DNA of 57,832 nt, from NCBI GenBank assembly GCA_002399235.1, contig DHDH01000018.1, positions 1-57,832 of the forward strand, in the 5' to 3' direction. This stretch comes from Firmicutes bacterium UBA4881 (lineage in GTDB: Bacteria > Bacillota > DTU065). The position numbers and the translations under genes were made by a program. Within the stretch, counting starts at the first letter, position 1, and the number at the start of each line of letters is the position of its first letter. Of this stretch, positions 51,084 to 57,832 are shown piece by piece. Under the pieces are notes generated by a model. The model had not been told where the DNA came from, searched no databases, and saw only the letters and a list, made by a program, of their open reading frames with translations.

Positions 51084-52457
51084 ATGGAAGTGGATTTCGC
51101 TGGTAAAAATGTAGCAGTGATCGGGTTGGCTACCGAAAATCTACCCCTAATAAGATATCTTTTGCAGTCAGGAGCTAAGGTAACGGGGCGTGATGCTAAG
51201 GATTCCGAAAAGTTAGGTGAACGTTTTAAGGAATTGCAAAACATGGGCATAGAGATGCAACTAGGTCCAAGTTACCTTGAAGGGCTCGAACAATATGATC
51301 TGGTCTTTTTATCACCAGGAATTCCTCGCGGTTTAGATGAACTAGTAGCAGCTAGAAAAAAAGGGGTTTGCTTTTCTAGCCAGATGGAACTTTTCTTTAA
51401 ACTTTGTCCAGCGCAAATAGTTGGAATTACAGGTAGTTCGGGTAAGACAACTACAACCACATTAATAGGCGAGATCTTAGCTAATTCTAGTTTTGATACG
51501 CGTGTAGGTGGTAATATTGGAAAGGTACTTCTCGATGAGATTAATGATATGACTCCAGAGACTAAGGTGGTACTGGAATTGTCTAGCTTCCAACTTCAGG
51601 ATATGCGAGTCTCACCAGCAATATCATTACTTACTAATATCACGCCTAATCATCTAGATGTGCATAAAGATATGACCGAATATATTGAAGCTAAGAAACA
51701 AATTTTTTTACATCAAAAAGCAGAGGAGATAGCAGTCTTTAATGCAGACGATCCCCTCAGCCACGATTTTTACCAAGAGGCACCTGGTAAATATTATTTG
51801 TTTAGTAAAAAACCTTTACCCACAGGCGTAGAAGGTGCTTTTATTCGCGATAACTGGATTGTGGTGAGGGTCGGTAAAGAAAAGAAAGTTTGTCCCGTAG
51901 AAGCGATTAATCTATTGGGTATTCATAATCAAGAAATTGTTTTAGCTGCTACTCTTATTGCTTACTTGGCTGGAGCCAAACTAGAAGCTATTGCTTCTAC
52001 CATTGCTAATTTTAAAGCGGTAGAGCATCGTTTAGAGTATGTAGCTACAATCAAAGGCATTAGTTACTACAACGACTCGAGTGCTACATCACCAGCTAGA
52101 ACCAAAGCAGGGCTTTTAGCTTTTAGGGAACCAGTAATTCTTATTGCTGGCGGCTATGATAAGAAAATACCTTTTGACGAATTAAAAGAGGCAGTATTAA
52201 TAAAGAGACCCAAGGCAGTAGTTTTATTAGGAGCAACTACTAAGAAGATTGAATGCTCTCTTAAGGGTCTAGTACCTCTATATCAGGTCCGTTCTTTTGA
52301 AGAAGCGGTATTAAAAGCTAGTTCTTTAGCCACTTCTGGGGATTGTGTGCTCTTATCTCCAGCTTGTGCTAGTTTTGACATGTTTTCTAGCTATGTAGAA
52401 CGTGGCAAAGAGTTCAGACGCTTAGTTATGAAGATGGCTTCAGAAGTAAACCCGTAA
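51084..52457 (+). CDS. murD: UDP-N-acetylmuramoyl-L-alanine--D-glutamate ligase
   Basis: A 457-residue cytoplasmic ligase that adds D-glutamate to UDP-MurNAc-L-Ala. ATG 51084 has AGGAGG seven bases upstream. The Mur-ligase ATP motif GITGSSGKTTTT lies near residue 122; LTNITPNHLDVHKDM and the C-terminal YYNDSSATSPARTKAGL are typical MurD. It is not in a full dcw cluster; the following genes are fumarase subunits. Confidence 0.95.
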   Translation: MEVDFAGKNVAVIGLATENLPLIRYLLQSGAKVTGRDAKDSEKLGERFKELQNMGIEMQLGPSYLEGLEQYDLVFLSPGIPRGLDELVAARKKGVCFSSQMELFFKLCPAQIVGITGSSGKTTTTTLIGEILANSSFDTRVGGNIGKVLLDEINDMTPETKVVLELSSFQLQDMRVSPAISLLTNITPNHLDVHKDMTEYIEAKKQIFLHQKAEEIAVFNADDPLSHDFYQEAPGKYYLFSKKPLPTGVEGAFIRDNWIVVRVGKEKKVCPVEAINLLGIHNQEIVLAATLIAYLAGAKLEAIASTIANFKAVEHRLEYVATIKGISYYNDSSATSPARTKAGLLAFREPVILIAGGYDKKIPFDELKEAVLIKRPKAVVLLGATTKKIECSLKGLVPLYQVRSFEEAVLKASSLATSGDCVLLSPACASFDMFSSYVERGKEFRRLVMKMASEVNP

Positions 52458-52476
52458 ATCTAGGAATGGTGGTAGT

Positions 52477-53319
52477 ATGAGAGAAATAAAAAAAGAAGCG
52501 ATTATTGAGACTGTAAAAAAGTTATTTTTAGAGGCTAATATCAGCTTACCCACGGATATTCAAAAAGCTTTAGATGCTGCTTATCAGTCTGAAGATAATC
52601 CTAATGCCCAAGAGATGCTTTCGCTTATTATTGAAAACTATAAATTAGCAGTAGAAAAACAAGTACCAATCTGTCAAGATACTGGTATGGCAGTAGTTTT
52701 TGTGGAGTGGGGGAGCGAGGTTTGTTTAATAGGCACCTCTTTAGAGGAAGCGATTAACGAAGGTGTCAGACAAGCGTATACAGAAGGCTATTTTCGTAAG
52801 AGTGTAGTTAGTGATCCACTGAGAAGAAAGAACACAGGTGATAATACTCCAGCGGTAATTCACACTAAGATTGTCGCTGGTGATAAGGTCAAAATTACTG
52901 TAGCCCCTAAAGGTTTTGGTAGTGAAAACATGGGGGCTTTGAAGATGTTTAATCCAACAGTCCCGGTAAATGAGATCGAAGATTTTATTGTCTCTGTTGT
53001 AAGCAAAGCCAGTGCTAATCCTTGCCCACCGATTGTGGTTGGTGTTGGTATTGGTGGTACTATGGAAAAAGCAGCTCTTCTAGCCAAAGAAGCTTTGCTT
53101 AGAGATATAGCTAAAGAACACCCAGATCCATTTTGGGCCGAAAAAGAAAAAGCTTTCTTACAAGCAATTAATCTGACTGGAGTTGGAGCACAGGGAGTTG
53201 GTGGCCGTATCACAGCCCTTGCTTGTCATATTGAGGTTTACCCGACTCATATCGCTGGTTTACCTGTAGCAGTCAATCTCAACTGCCATGCCAGTCGTCA
53301 CCAGGAGGCTTATCTATGA
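52477..53319 (+). CDS. class I fumarate hydratase, alpha subunit
   Basis: A 280-residue iron-sulfur hydro-lyase subunit. Cysteine ligands of the catalytic 4Fe-4S cluster are likely in VPICQDTGM (near 67) and in later SANPCPP and LACHIEV segments. With the beta subunit it interconverts fumarate and malate; the related L-tartrate dehydratase cannot be fully excluded by sequence alone. It overlaps the beta gene by four bases. Confidence 0.9.
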   Translation: MREIKKEAIIETVKKLFLEANISLPTDIQKALDAAYQSEDNPNAQEMLSLIIENYKLAVEKQVPICQDTGMAVVFVEWGSEVCLIGTSLEEAINEGVRQAYTEGYFRKSVVSDPLRRKNTGDNTPAVIHTKIVAGDKVKITVAPKGFGSENMGALKMFNPTVPVNEIEDFIVSVVSKASANPCPPIVVGVGIGGTMEKAALLAKEALLRDIAKEHPDPFWAEKEKAFLQAINLTGVGAQGVGGRITALACHIEVYPTHIAGLPVAVNLNCHASRHQEAYL

Positions 53320-53819
53320 AAAGGATTTTTCTACCTAAAGGTGATGTTACAGACTTAGTAGTTGGAGAATGGGTTTTATTAAATGGTACGATCTATACAG
53401 CTAGAGATCAGGCCCATAAGCGTATGGTAGAGGAAGGAATCCCCTTAGCTCTAGAAGGACAAGCCATCTATTATGCTGGCCCCTGCCCAGCTAAACCAGG
53501 ACAGGTAAGTGGACCAATAGGGCCAACTACCAGTATGCGTATGGATGCCTTTACTCCCTTCTTATTAAAAAATGGTCTGAAGGTAATGCTTGGTAAAGGT
53601 GATAGAAGCCCTGCTGTTAGAGAAGCTATTAAAGAATATCAAGCTGTTTACTTAGTTATAGTTGGTGGAGCAGGTGCTTTGATTGCCGATAAGGTGAAAA
53701 AGCTGGCGGTAATTGCTTATGACGATTTACGTTCAGAAGCAATTCATTGCTTAGAAATAGAGGATTTGCCTGCTTTAGTAGCTATAGATTCTAAGGGAAG
53801 ATCAATTTTTCAAAAGTAA
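53316..53819 (+). CDS. class I fumarate hydratase, beta subunit
   Basis: A 167-residue partner of the alpha subunit, matching the C-terminal half of single-chain FumA. It shows ARDQAHKRM near residue 30, YYAGPCPAKPGQVSGPIGPTTS and LGKGDRS. The start is the ATGA overlap with the alpha gene. The split form is common in Bacillota and archaea. Confidence 0.9.
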   Translation: MKRIFLPKGDVTDLVVGEWVLLNGTIYTARDQAHKRMVEEGIPLALEGQAIYYAGPCPAKPGQVSGPIGPTTSMRMDAFTPFLLKNGLKVMLGKGDRSPAVREAIKEYQAVYLVIVGGAGALIADKVKKLAVIAYDDLRSEAIHCLEIEDLPALVAIDSKGRSIFQK

Positions 53820-53852
53820 TAAATACTCCGTAGTCTGATTGGAGGTCATCTT

Positions 53853-54581
53853 TTGCGAAACGATGGAAGAAACAATGATGAGATGCGAGTTGTGAAAATA
53901 ACACCAAATTATTTAAAATATCCCCATGGTTCTGCACTAGTGGAGTTTGGAGATACCAAAGTAATTTGTACCGCTATGGTTGAGGAAAAAACGCCGTCTT
54001 TTTTACGGGGAACTAACCAAGGCTGGGTAACAGCTGAATATGAAATGATTCCAGGTGCTACCCAAGTAAGAACACCAAGAGATGCTGCGAAAGGTAAAAT
54101 TAGTGGCAGAAGTCAAGAGATCCAAAGATTGATTGGTCGCTCGCTTCGTTCTGTAACTGATATGGCAGCTCTTGGCGAAAGAACTATTTGGCTTGATTGT
54201 GATGTAATTCAAGCTGATGGAGGTACAAGAACAGCCTCTATAACTGGTGCTTTTGTAGCTTTAGTATTAGCTCTTAACCAAGTTAAAAATGAAATGCATT
54301 TAGAGAAACTACCACTAAATGCTTATGTAGCAGCAGTAAGTGTGGGTATTGTTGAAGACATACCTTTACTTGATCTTTGTTACGAAGAGGACTCACGAGC
54401 TATGGTAGATATGAATTTTGTCATGACCTCTTCAGGGGAATTAATTGAGATTCAAGGTACTGGTGAAGAAAGGCCTTTTTCAAAGTCGGAGTTAATAACT
54501 TTAATGGGTTTAGCGGAAAAGGGTATAAAAACAATTAACCAAGCTCAAAAAGAAGCTATTGGCCACTTACTAGAGTTTTAA
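53853..54581 (+). CDS. rph: ribonuclease PH
   Basis: A 242-residue phosphorolytic exoribonuclease that trims tRNA 3' ends. The TTG start gives the standard N-terminus MRNDGRNNDEMR; GGAGG lies eight bases upstream. The phosphate site GGTRTASITGAFVAL is near residues 123-138, and YEMIPGATQVR follows the early strands. It lies in line with rdgB, a pairing seen in many bacteria. Confidence 0.95.
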   Translation: MRNDGRNNDEMRVVKITPNYLKYPHGSALVEFGDTKVICTAMVEEKTPSFLRGTNQGWVTAEYEMIPGATQVRTPRDAAKGKISGRSQEIQRLIGRSLRSVTDMAALGERTIWLDCDVIQADGGTRTASITGAFVALVLALNQVKNEMHLEKLPLNAYVAAVSVGIVEDIPLLDLCYEEDSRAMVDMNFVMTSSGELIEIQGTGEERPFSKSELITLMGLAEKGIKTINQAQKEAIGHLLEF

Positions 54582-54609
54582 GGCTTAATATAGCAGGGGA
54601 GTGGAACAA

Positions 54610-55191
54610 GTGGAATTACTTATATGCACTAATAATCTTCACAAACTAGAAGAAATTAGGAGCTATATTGGGCCTAATTATAACTTGAAAAGTTTTCGTG
54701 ATTTAGTTGATTTTGAGGCACCAGAAGAAACTTCTCTTACTTTTGCAGGAAACGCACTCCTTAAAGCTCAAGCTGGCTATAAGAAAACTGGATTGATATC
54801 TATCGCTGATGATTCTGGTTTAGAGGTCGTTTCCTTAGGAGGGAAACCAGGTGTTTTTTCTGCACGTTATGCTGGAGAAACAGCCACCGATAGTGATAAT
54901 AATGAAAAGCTACTTCAGGAACTAAAAGGAATATCCAATCGCCAAGCCAGATTTGTATCAGCTTTAGCCCTGGTGGGATCACAAAAAATTATTGTAGTTA
55001 TGGGTACAGTAAATGGTGCAATCTTAGAAGAACCTCGTGGTGATCATGGTTTTGGTTATGATCCACTCTTTTTCTTACCAGAAAAAGGCAAAACAATGGC
55101 TGAACTTTCTTTAGAAGAAAAAAACCAGATTAGTCATAGAGGTAGAGCTTTGGTTAAAATGGCTAAAGAATTAGCGCAAATTAAAGTGTGA
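54610..55191 (+). CDS. rdgB: dITP/XTP pyrophosphatase (RdgB/HAM1)
   Basis: A 193-residue enzyme that hydrolyses non-canonical purine triphosphates (dITP, XTP) to monophosphates. GTG 54610, with GGGAG eight bases upstream, is preferred to GTG 54601. Motifs TNNLHKLEEI at the start, ADDSGLEV near 70, PGVFSARYAG and HGFGYDPLF near 150 are intact. Part of the rph-rdgB-phosphodiesterase group. Confidence 0.94.
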   Translation: MELLICTNNLHKLEEIRSYIGPNYNLKSFRDLVDFEAPEETSLTFAGNALLKAQAGYKKTGLISIADDSGLEVVSLGGKPGVFSARYAGETATDSDNNEKLLQELKGISNRQARFVSALALVGSQKIIVVMGTVNGAILEEPRGDHGFGYDPLFFLPEKGKTMAELSLEEKNQISHRGRALVKMAKELAQIKV

Positions 55192-55210
55192 ACTTGGGAG
55201 GATTCTAAAA

Positions 55211-55684
55211 ATGGTACGTATAGGTGTTATAAGTGATACACATGGTCATTTCTCGCGAGCCTCTCAAGCTTTAAATAAATGGGGAAAAATCGATCTCTTG
55301 TTACATGCAGGTGATGGGAAGCACGATGCTCTAGCCTTGGGACGTTTAGCTAATTGTCCGGTTTGGGCGGTTGCTGGGAACACCGATGGTGTTATTGAAC
55401 CTCAAGAAGAAATAGTAGAAGTTGGTAAATATAGAATCCTCCTTATTCATGGTTACCAGTTTCCACCAAGTAACCGGGAAGAATTGTTAGCTGATTTAGC
55501 TATCCGACGCCAAACTCAAGTTGTTATTTACGGGCATACCCACAAACCATATAATAATTACCACAAAGGAATTATTGTATTTAATCCGGGAAGCCCAGTT
55601 AAACCACGCAATTCTTCTCCTTCGTGTGGTCTTATTGAAATAGATGGAGAAAGAATCATAACAAATCATCTAGAAATCTCTTGA
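55211..55684 (+). CDS. YfcE/MJ0936-like metallophosphodiesterase
   Basis: A 157-residue phosphoesterase. Metal-site motifs are SDTHGH, HAGDG, AGNTDG, and YGHTHKP, and the length fits the small YfcE family. The physiological substrate is uncertain. The TGA stop overlaps the -35 box of the tRNA promoter. Confidence 0.9.
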   Translation: MVRIGVISDTHGHFSRASQALNKWGKIDLLLHAGDGKHDALALGRLANCPVWAVAGNTDGVIEPQEEIVEVGKYRILLIHGYQFPPSNREELLADLAIRRQTQVVIYGHTHKPYNNYHKGIIVFNPGSPVKPRNSSPSCGLIEIDGERIITNHLEIS

Positions 55685-55709
55685 CCTAACCTAAGGTTTA
55701 CGCTATACT
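55681..55709 (+). promoter_or_regulatory. promoter of the tRNA pair
   Basis: TTGACC (55681-55686), exactly 17 bases, TATACT (55704-55709), placing the start about four to five bases before the tRNA-Pro 5' end. The -35 lies within the stop codon of the preceding gene. Confidence 0.75.
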
Positions 55710-55719
55710 AGCATTTGTA

Positions 55720-55796
55720 CGGGGTGTAGCGCAGTTTGGTAGCGCACCTGCCTTGGGAGCAGGGGGTCGCAGGTTCAAATCCTGTCGCCCCGACCA
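55720..55796 (+). tRNA. tRNA-Pro (anticodon UGG)
   Basis: A 77-base cloverleaf with acceptor CGGGGTG/CGCCCCG, anticodon loop CTTGGGA on stem CCTGC/GCAGG, T-loop GGTTCAAATCC and encoded CCA end. Anticodon TGG reads proline. Confidence 0.97.
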
Positions 55797-55797
55797 T

Positions 55798-55874
<77 letters not shown>

Positions 55875-55890
55875 TAAAATTTGTTCAGAT

Positions 55891-55924
55891 GAAGTCGATT
55901 GCGATTGCAATGGGCTTCTTTTTT
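55891..55924 (+). terminator. terminator of the tRNA operon
   Basis: GAAGTC-G-ATTGC pairs with GCAAT-G-GGCTTC (one internal mismatch, one G-U), loop GATT, then six T. Confidence 0.85.
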
Positions 55925-55953
55925 ATTTTAAAATTAGAGGATGACACCTACAA

Positions 55954-56008
55954 TTGTTATTTTAAAGGTTAAAGTATTAATAGTGGTTTAAATACAATAT
56001 TGTATTTA
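55954..56008 (+). promoter_or_regulatory. putative sdaAB promoter with 20-bp palindromic operator
   Basis: TTGTTA (55954-55959), 17 bases, TTAATA (55977-55982) form a modest promoter. Directly after, TAAATACAATATTGTATTTA (55989-56008) is a perfect 20-base palindrome covering the predicted start site, the place for a repressor. It lies 86 bases before the sdaAB start. Confidence 0.5.
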
Positions 56009-56093
56009 GCTAACCGCACAATCTAGTGGAGGAAAAGAATAGATCTAGGAGAAACTAAATCATGAGCAATCTACTGCTTGAGGAGGTGAGGCA

Positions 56094-56786
56094 TTGAGTC
56101 AAGGTGGAGCTAATAACTTTAGCCAGATCAATATCTTTGATATCATTGGGCCCGTTATGATCGGCCCTTCTAGCTCTCACACAGCAGGTGCAACTAGACT
56201 GGGAATGTTAGCACGCACTATATTGGGTGAAAAACCACTTAAGGCGCGTATCGGACTCCATGGTTCTTTTCGCGACACAGGTAAAGGCCATGGTACAGAT
56301 AAAGCTCTAGTAGCAGGTTTATTAGGTTTTAAACCAGACGATGAAAGAATTCCTAATTCGCTAGAGTTAACCAATGGTATGGAGATTGAATTTTTTGATC
56401 CTGAGTTAGATAAATCTGTTCATCCTAATACGGTTGTTTTTGAACTAACTGGTAGCCAAGAAACAATTACTATAAAAGGAGCATCAGTAGGTGGAGGGCG
56501 AGTTCTTGTTAACCAGATAGACGATTTTCCTGTAGAACTCTCGGGTGACTATCCAAGTCTATTAACAGTACACAGAGATAAACCTGGAGTTATTCAAGCA
56601 GTTTCAGAAGTTTTAGCACGTTATGACATAAATATAGCTTTTATGAAAGTTTTTCGCCTGGCTCGTGGTAAAGATGCTTTAATGGTGATAGAAACTGATC
56701 AAGAAGTACCCAAATCAGCTCAAACAGAAATTTTGGAGAAAAAAGATATTAAGTGGGTACGTTTTGTCGATAAAATATCTCTTTAG
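56094..56786 (+). CDS. sdaAB: L-serine dehydratase, beta subunit
   Basis: A 230-residue subunit of the iron-sulfur serine dehydratase that deaminates L-serine to pyruvate and ammonia. TTG 56094 has GGAGGTGA just upstream. The diagnostic motif IGPVMIGPSSSHTAGA lies near residue 20, HGSFRDTGKGHGTDKAL near 60, and an ACT-type regulatory domain occupies about 150-222 (LTVHRDKPGVIQAVSEVL). The alpha-subunit gene follows after 13 bases. Confidence 0.95.
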   Translation: MSQGGANNFSQINIFDIIGPVMIGPSSSHTAGATRLGMLARTILGEKPLKARIGLHGSFRDTGKGHGTDKALVAGLLGFKPDDERIPNSLELTNGMEIEFFDPELDKSVHPNTVVFELTGSQETITIKGASVGGGRVLVNQIDDFPVELSGDYPSLLTVHRDKPGVIQAVSEVLARYDINIAFMKVFRLARGKDALMVIETDQEVPKSAQTEILEKKDIKWVRFVDKISL

Positions 56787-56799
56787 GGGGTAGGATGCT

Positions 56800-57669
56800 G
56801 TGAGCATTGTTTCGATAAAAGAACTAACTACCGAGGCTATAAAGAACAATGTATCGGTAGCTCAAATTGCTCTTGATAGAGAGAGCGAGGCTCTAGGAGT
56901 TTCCAAAGAAAGCATCCTGAAAGAGATGGAAACTAGAATACAGGTTATGCGTGATTCGATGGAAAAAGGATTAACAGAAAAACAATATTCTGCTTCTGGA
57001 CTTACCGATGGTAAAGCGTACAACTACGAAAAATGGCGATTAGAAAACGACAATTCGCTTTATGCTAAAGTGATAGCTAGGGCTTTAGCTGTTGCTGAAG
57101 TAAACGCTTGTATGGGTAGGATAGTAGCAGCTCCTACAGCCGGTTCATGTGGTATATTACCTGCTGTTTTAATTACCTATGCAGATGAGCATAATTTAAA
57201 TGACAGCTTAGTGGATGCTTTTATTACAGCGGGAGCTGTAGGAATGGTTATTGCTAGAAATGCATCCATCAGTGGTGCTGAAGGTGGATGTCAAGCCGAA
57301 TGTGGTTCAGCCTCTGCGATGGCAGCAGCTGGACTAGTTGAATTAGAAAAACTTTCGCCACAAGTTATCGATACAGCTGTCTCCCTAGCAATGCAGAATA
57401 TTCTCGGTCTAGTCTGTGATCCTGTAGCAGGTCTTGTAGAAGTACCTTGTGTTAATCGTAATGTTTTAGGTGCGGTTAATGCTTTATCTTGCTACAGTAT
57501 GGTCAAAGCTGGCTTACAATCACCTATTCCTGCAGACGAAGCTATTAAGGCAATGAAGGAGGTAGGGGAGGCTTTACCAGAGAGTTTAAAAGAGACAGCT
57601 AAAGGTGGTATAGCTAATACAACATCGGCTAAAAAAATTGCTCGCGATTTTTTTGCAAAAAAGCCTTGA
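56800..57669 (+). CDS. sdaAA: L-serine dehydratase, alpha subunit
   Basis: A 289-residue catalytic subunit starting at GTG 56800. Conserved Cys of the 4Fe-4S cluster are seen in EGGCQAECGSASAMAA, LVCDPVAGLVEVPCVNRN and NALSCYSM. PTAGSCGILPAVL near residue 113 is also typical. With sdaAB it uses serine as a carbon and energy source, which fits the peptide importer. The TGA stop overlaps the -35 of the first downstream promoter. Confidence 0.95.
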   Translation: MSIVSIKELTTEAIKNNVSVAQIALDRESEALGVSKESILKEMETRIQVMRDSMEKGLTEKQYSASGLTDGKAYNYEKWRLENDNSLYAKVIARALAVAEVNACMGRIVAAPTAGSCGILPAVLITYADEHNLNDSLVDAFITAGAVGMVIARNASISGAEGGCQAECGSASAMAAAGLVELEKLSPQVIDTAVSLAMQNILGLVCDPVAGLVEVPCVNRNVLGAVNALSCYSMVKAGLQSPIPADEAIKAMKEVGEALPESLKETAKGGIANTTSAKKIARDFFAKKP

Positions 57670-57695
57670 CGCCTTACCGTTTGTGGTGTTAATAT
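57666..57695 (+). promoter_or_regulatory. P1 of a probable rRNA operon
   Basis: TTGACG (57666-57671), 18 bases, TAATAT (57690-57695). It is the upstream one of two promoters read towards the right edge. Confidence 0.55.
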
Positions 57696-57740
57696 AAGAA
57701 TTGTCCGCAGCAAGCGGTACAAAAAACCAAAAAAAACTGC

Positions 57741-57769
57741 TTGACAACAGCTTATTTTGGTTATAAAAT
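57741..57769 (+). promoter_or_regulatory. P2 of a probable rRNA operon
   Basis: TTGACA (57741-57746), exactly 17 bases, TAAAAT (57764-57769), with an A-rich tract just upstream like an UP element. The tandem P1/P2 layout is typical of rRNA operons. Confidence 0.75.
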
Positions 57770-57782
57770 AACAAATGTTGTT

Positions 57783-57831
57783 CTTCAAAACAAATTAGGT
57801 TTTGAAGGAGCGAACCTTGAAAACTGAACAA
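57783..57831 (+). promoter_or_regulatory. rRNA-operon leader fragment
   Basis: A 9-bp hairpin (CTTCAAAAC/GTTTTGAAG) is followed at 57815-57831 by CCTTGAAAACTGAACAA, a sequence widely found just before rRNA genes in Firmicutes. The 16S rRNA gene is expected just beyond the window end; no rRNA itself is present here. Confidence 0.65.
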
Positions 57832-57832
57832 A

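Overview
The window looks like chromosomal DNA from an AT-rich, anaerobic Bacillota-type bacterium. Signs of this are strong AGGAGG-type ribosome-binding sites, frequent TTG and GTG starts, split L-serine dehydratase (sdaAB/sdaAA), a long Clostridia-type FtsA paralogue, CwlD- and YibQ-like genes, rubrerythrin and glutamate dehydrogenase. Two adjacent secreted proteins end in outer-membrane beta-signal-like C-termini (GLVFYF and GFKAIF). I therefore infer a diderm Firmicute, for example of the Halanaerobiales or Limnochordia type; the lineage is an inference, not a read-out.

Layout. 1-1,100: small lipoprotein, terminator and two tiny ORFs. 1,111-6,997: complete oligopeptide ABC importer. 7,095-10,825 (minus): accessory island with an APH-fold kinase, an iron-sulfur reductase gene broken by two in-frame stops, and a fused APH plus Ser/Thr-kinase-like protein. 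11,172-14,589: permuted NlpC/P60-like protein, RDD membrane protein with a probable non-canonical start, CwlD-like amidase and YibQ-like deacetylase. 14,942-18,874 (minus): two related glucosaminidases, a metallophosphoesterase, a 35-residue membrane peptide and DNA polymerase IV; then a divergent RlmI-like methyltransferase. 20,104-23,498: secreted beta-sandwich/thioredoxin-like protein, secreted GATase-like protein, rubrerythrin. 23,688-29,849: FtsA-like protein, deoC, pyrimidine-nucleoside phosphorylase, a secreted unknown, glutamate dehydrogenase. 29,996-32,698: amidase plus two probable outer-membrane barrels.

32,985-35,292: cysteine desulfurase and ThiI (4-thiouridine in tRNA). 35,536-43,051: AnmK, an atypical amidase, a glycoside-hydrolase-like protein, two alpha/beta hydrolases and a lytic transglycosylase. 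43,208-47,731: ABC exporter with a dedicated extracytoplasmic partner, a secreted carboxypeptidase-regulatory-like protein and a DUF6391-like membrane protein. 47,800-51,011: a GH-like protein and an AMIN-type amidase. 51,084-55,684: murD, two-subunit class I fumarase, rph, rdgB and a YfcE-like phosphodiesterase. Then tRNA-Pro(UGG), tRNA-Arg(UCU), sdaAB-sdaAA, and a tandem promoter plus leader that appears to lead into an rRNA operon just beyond the right edge.

Themes. Envelope and peptidoglycan metabolism dominates: four Amidase_3 enzymes, two glucosaminidases, one SLT transglycosylase, AnmK, MurD and a deacetylase. Peptide import, serine deamination, glutamate dehydrogenase, fumarase and nucleoside salvage suggest an amino-acid and nucleoside fermenter. 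I see no CRISPR array, phage module, transposase or insertion sequence.
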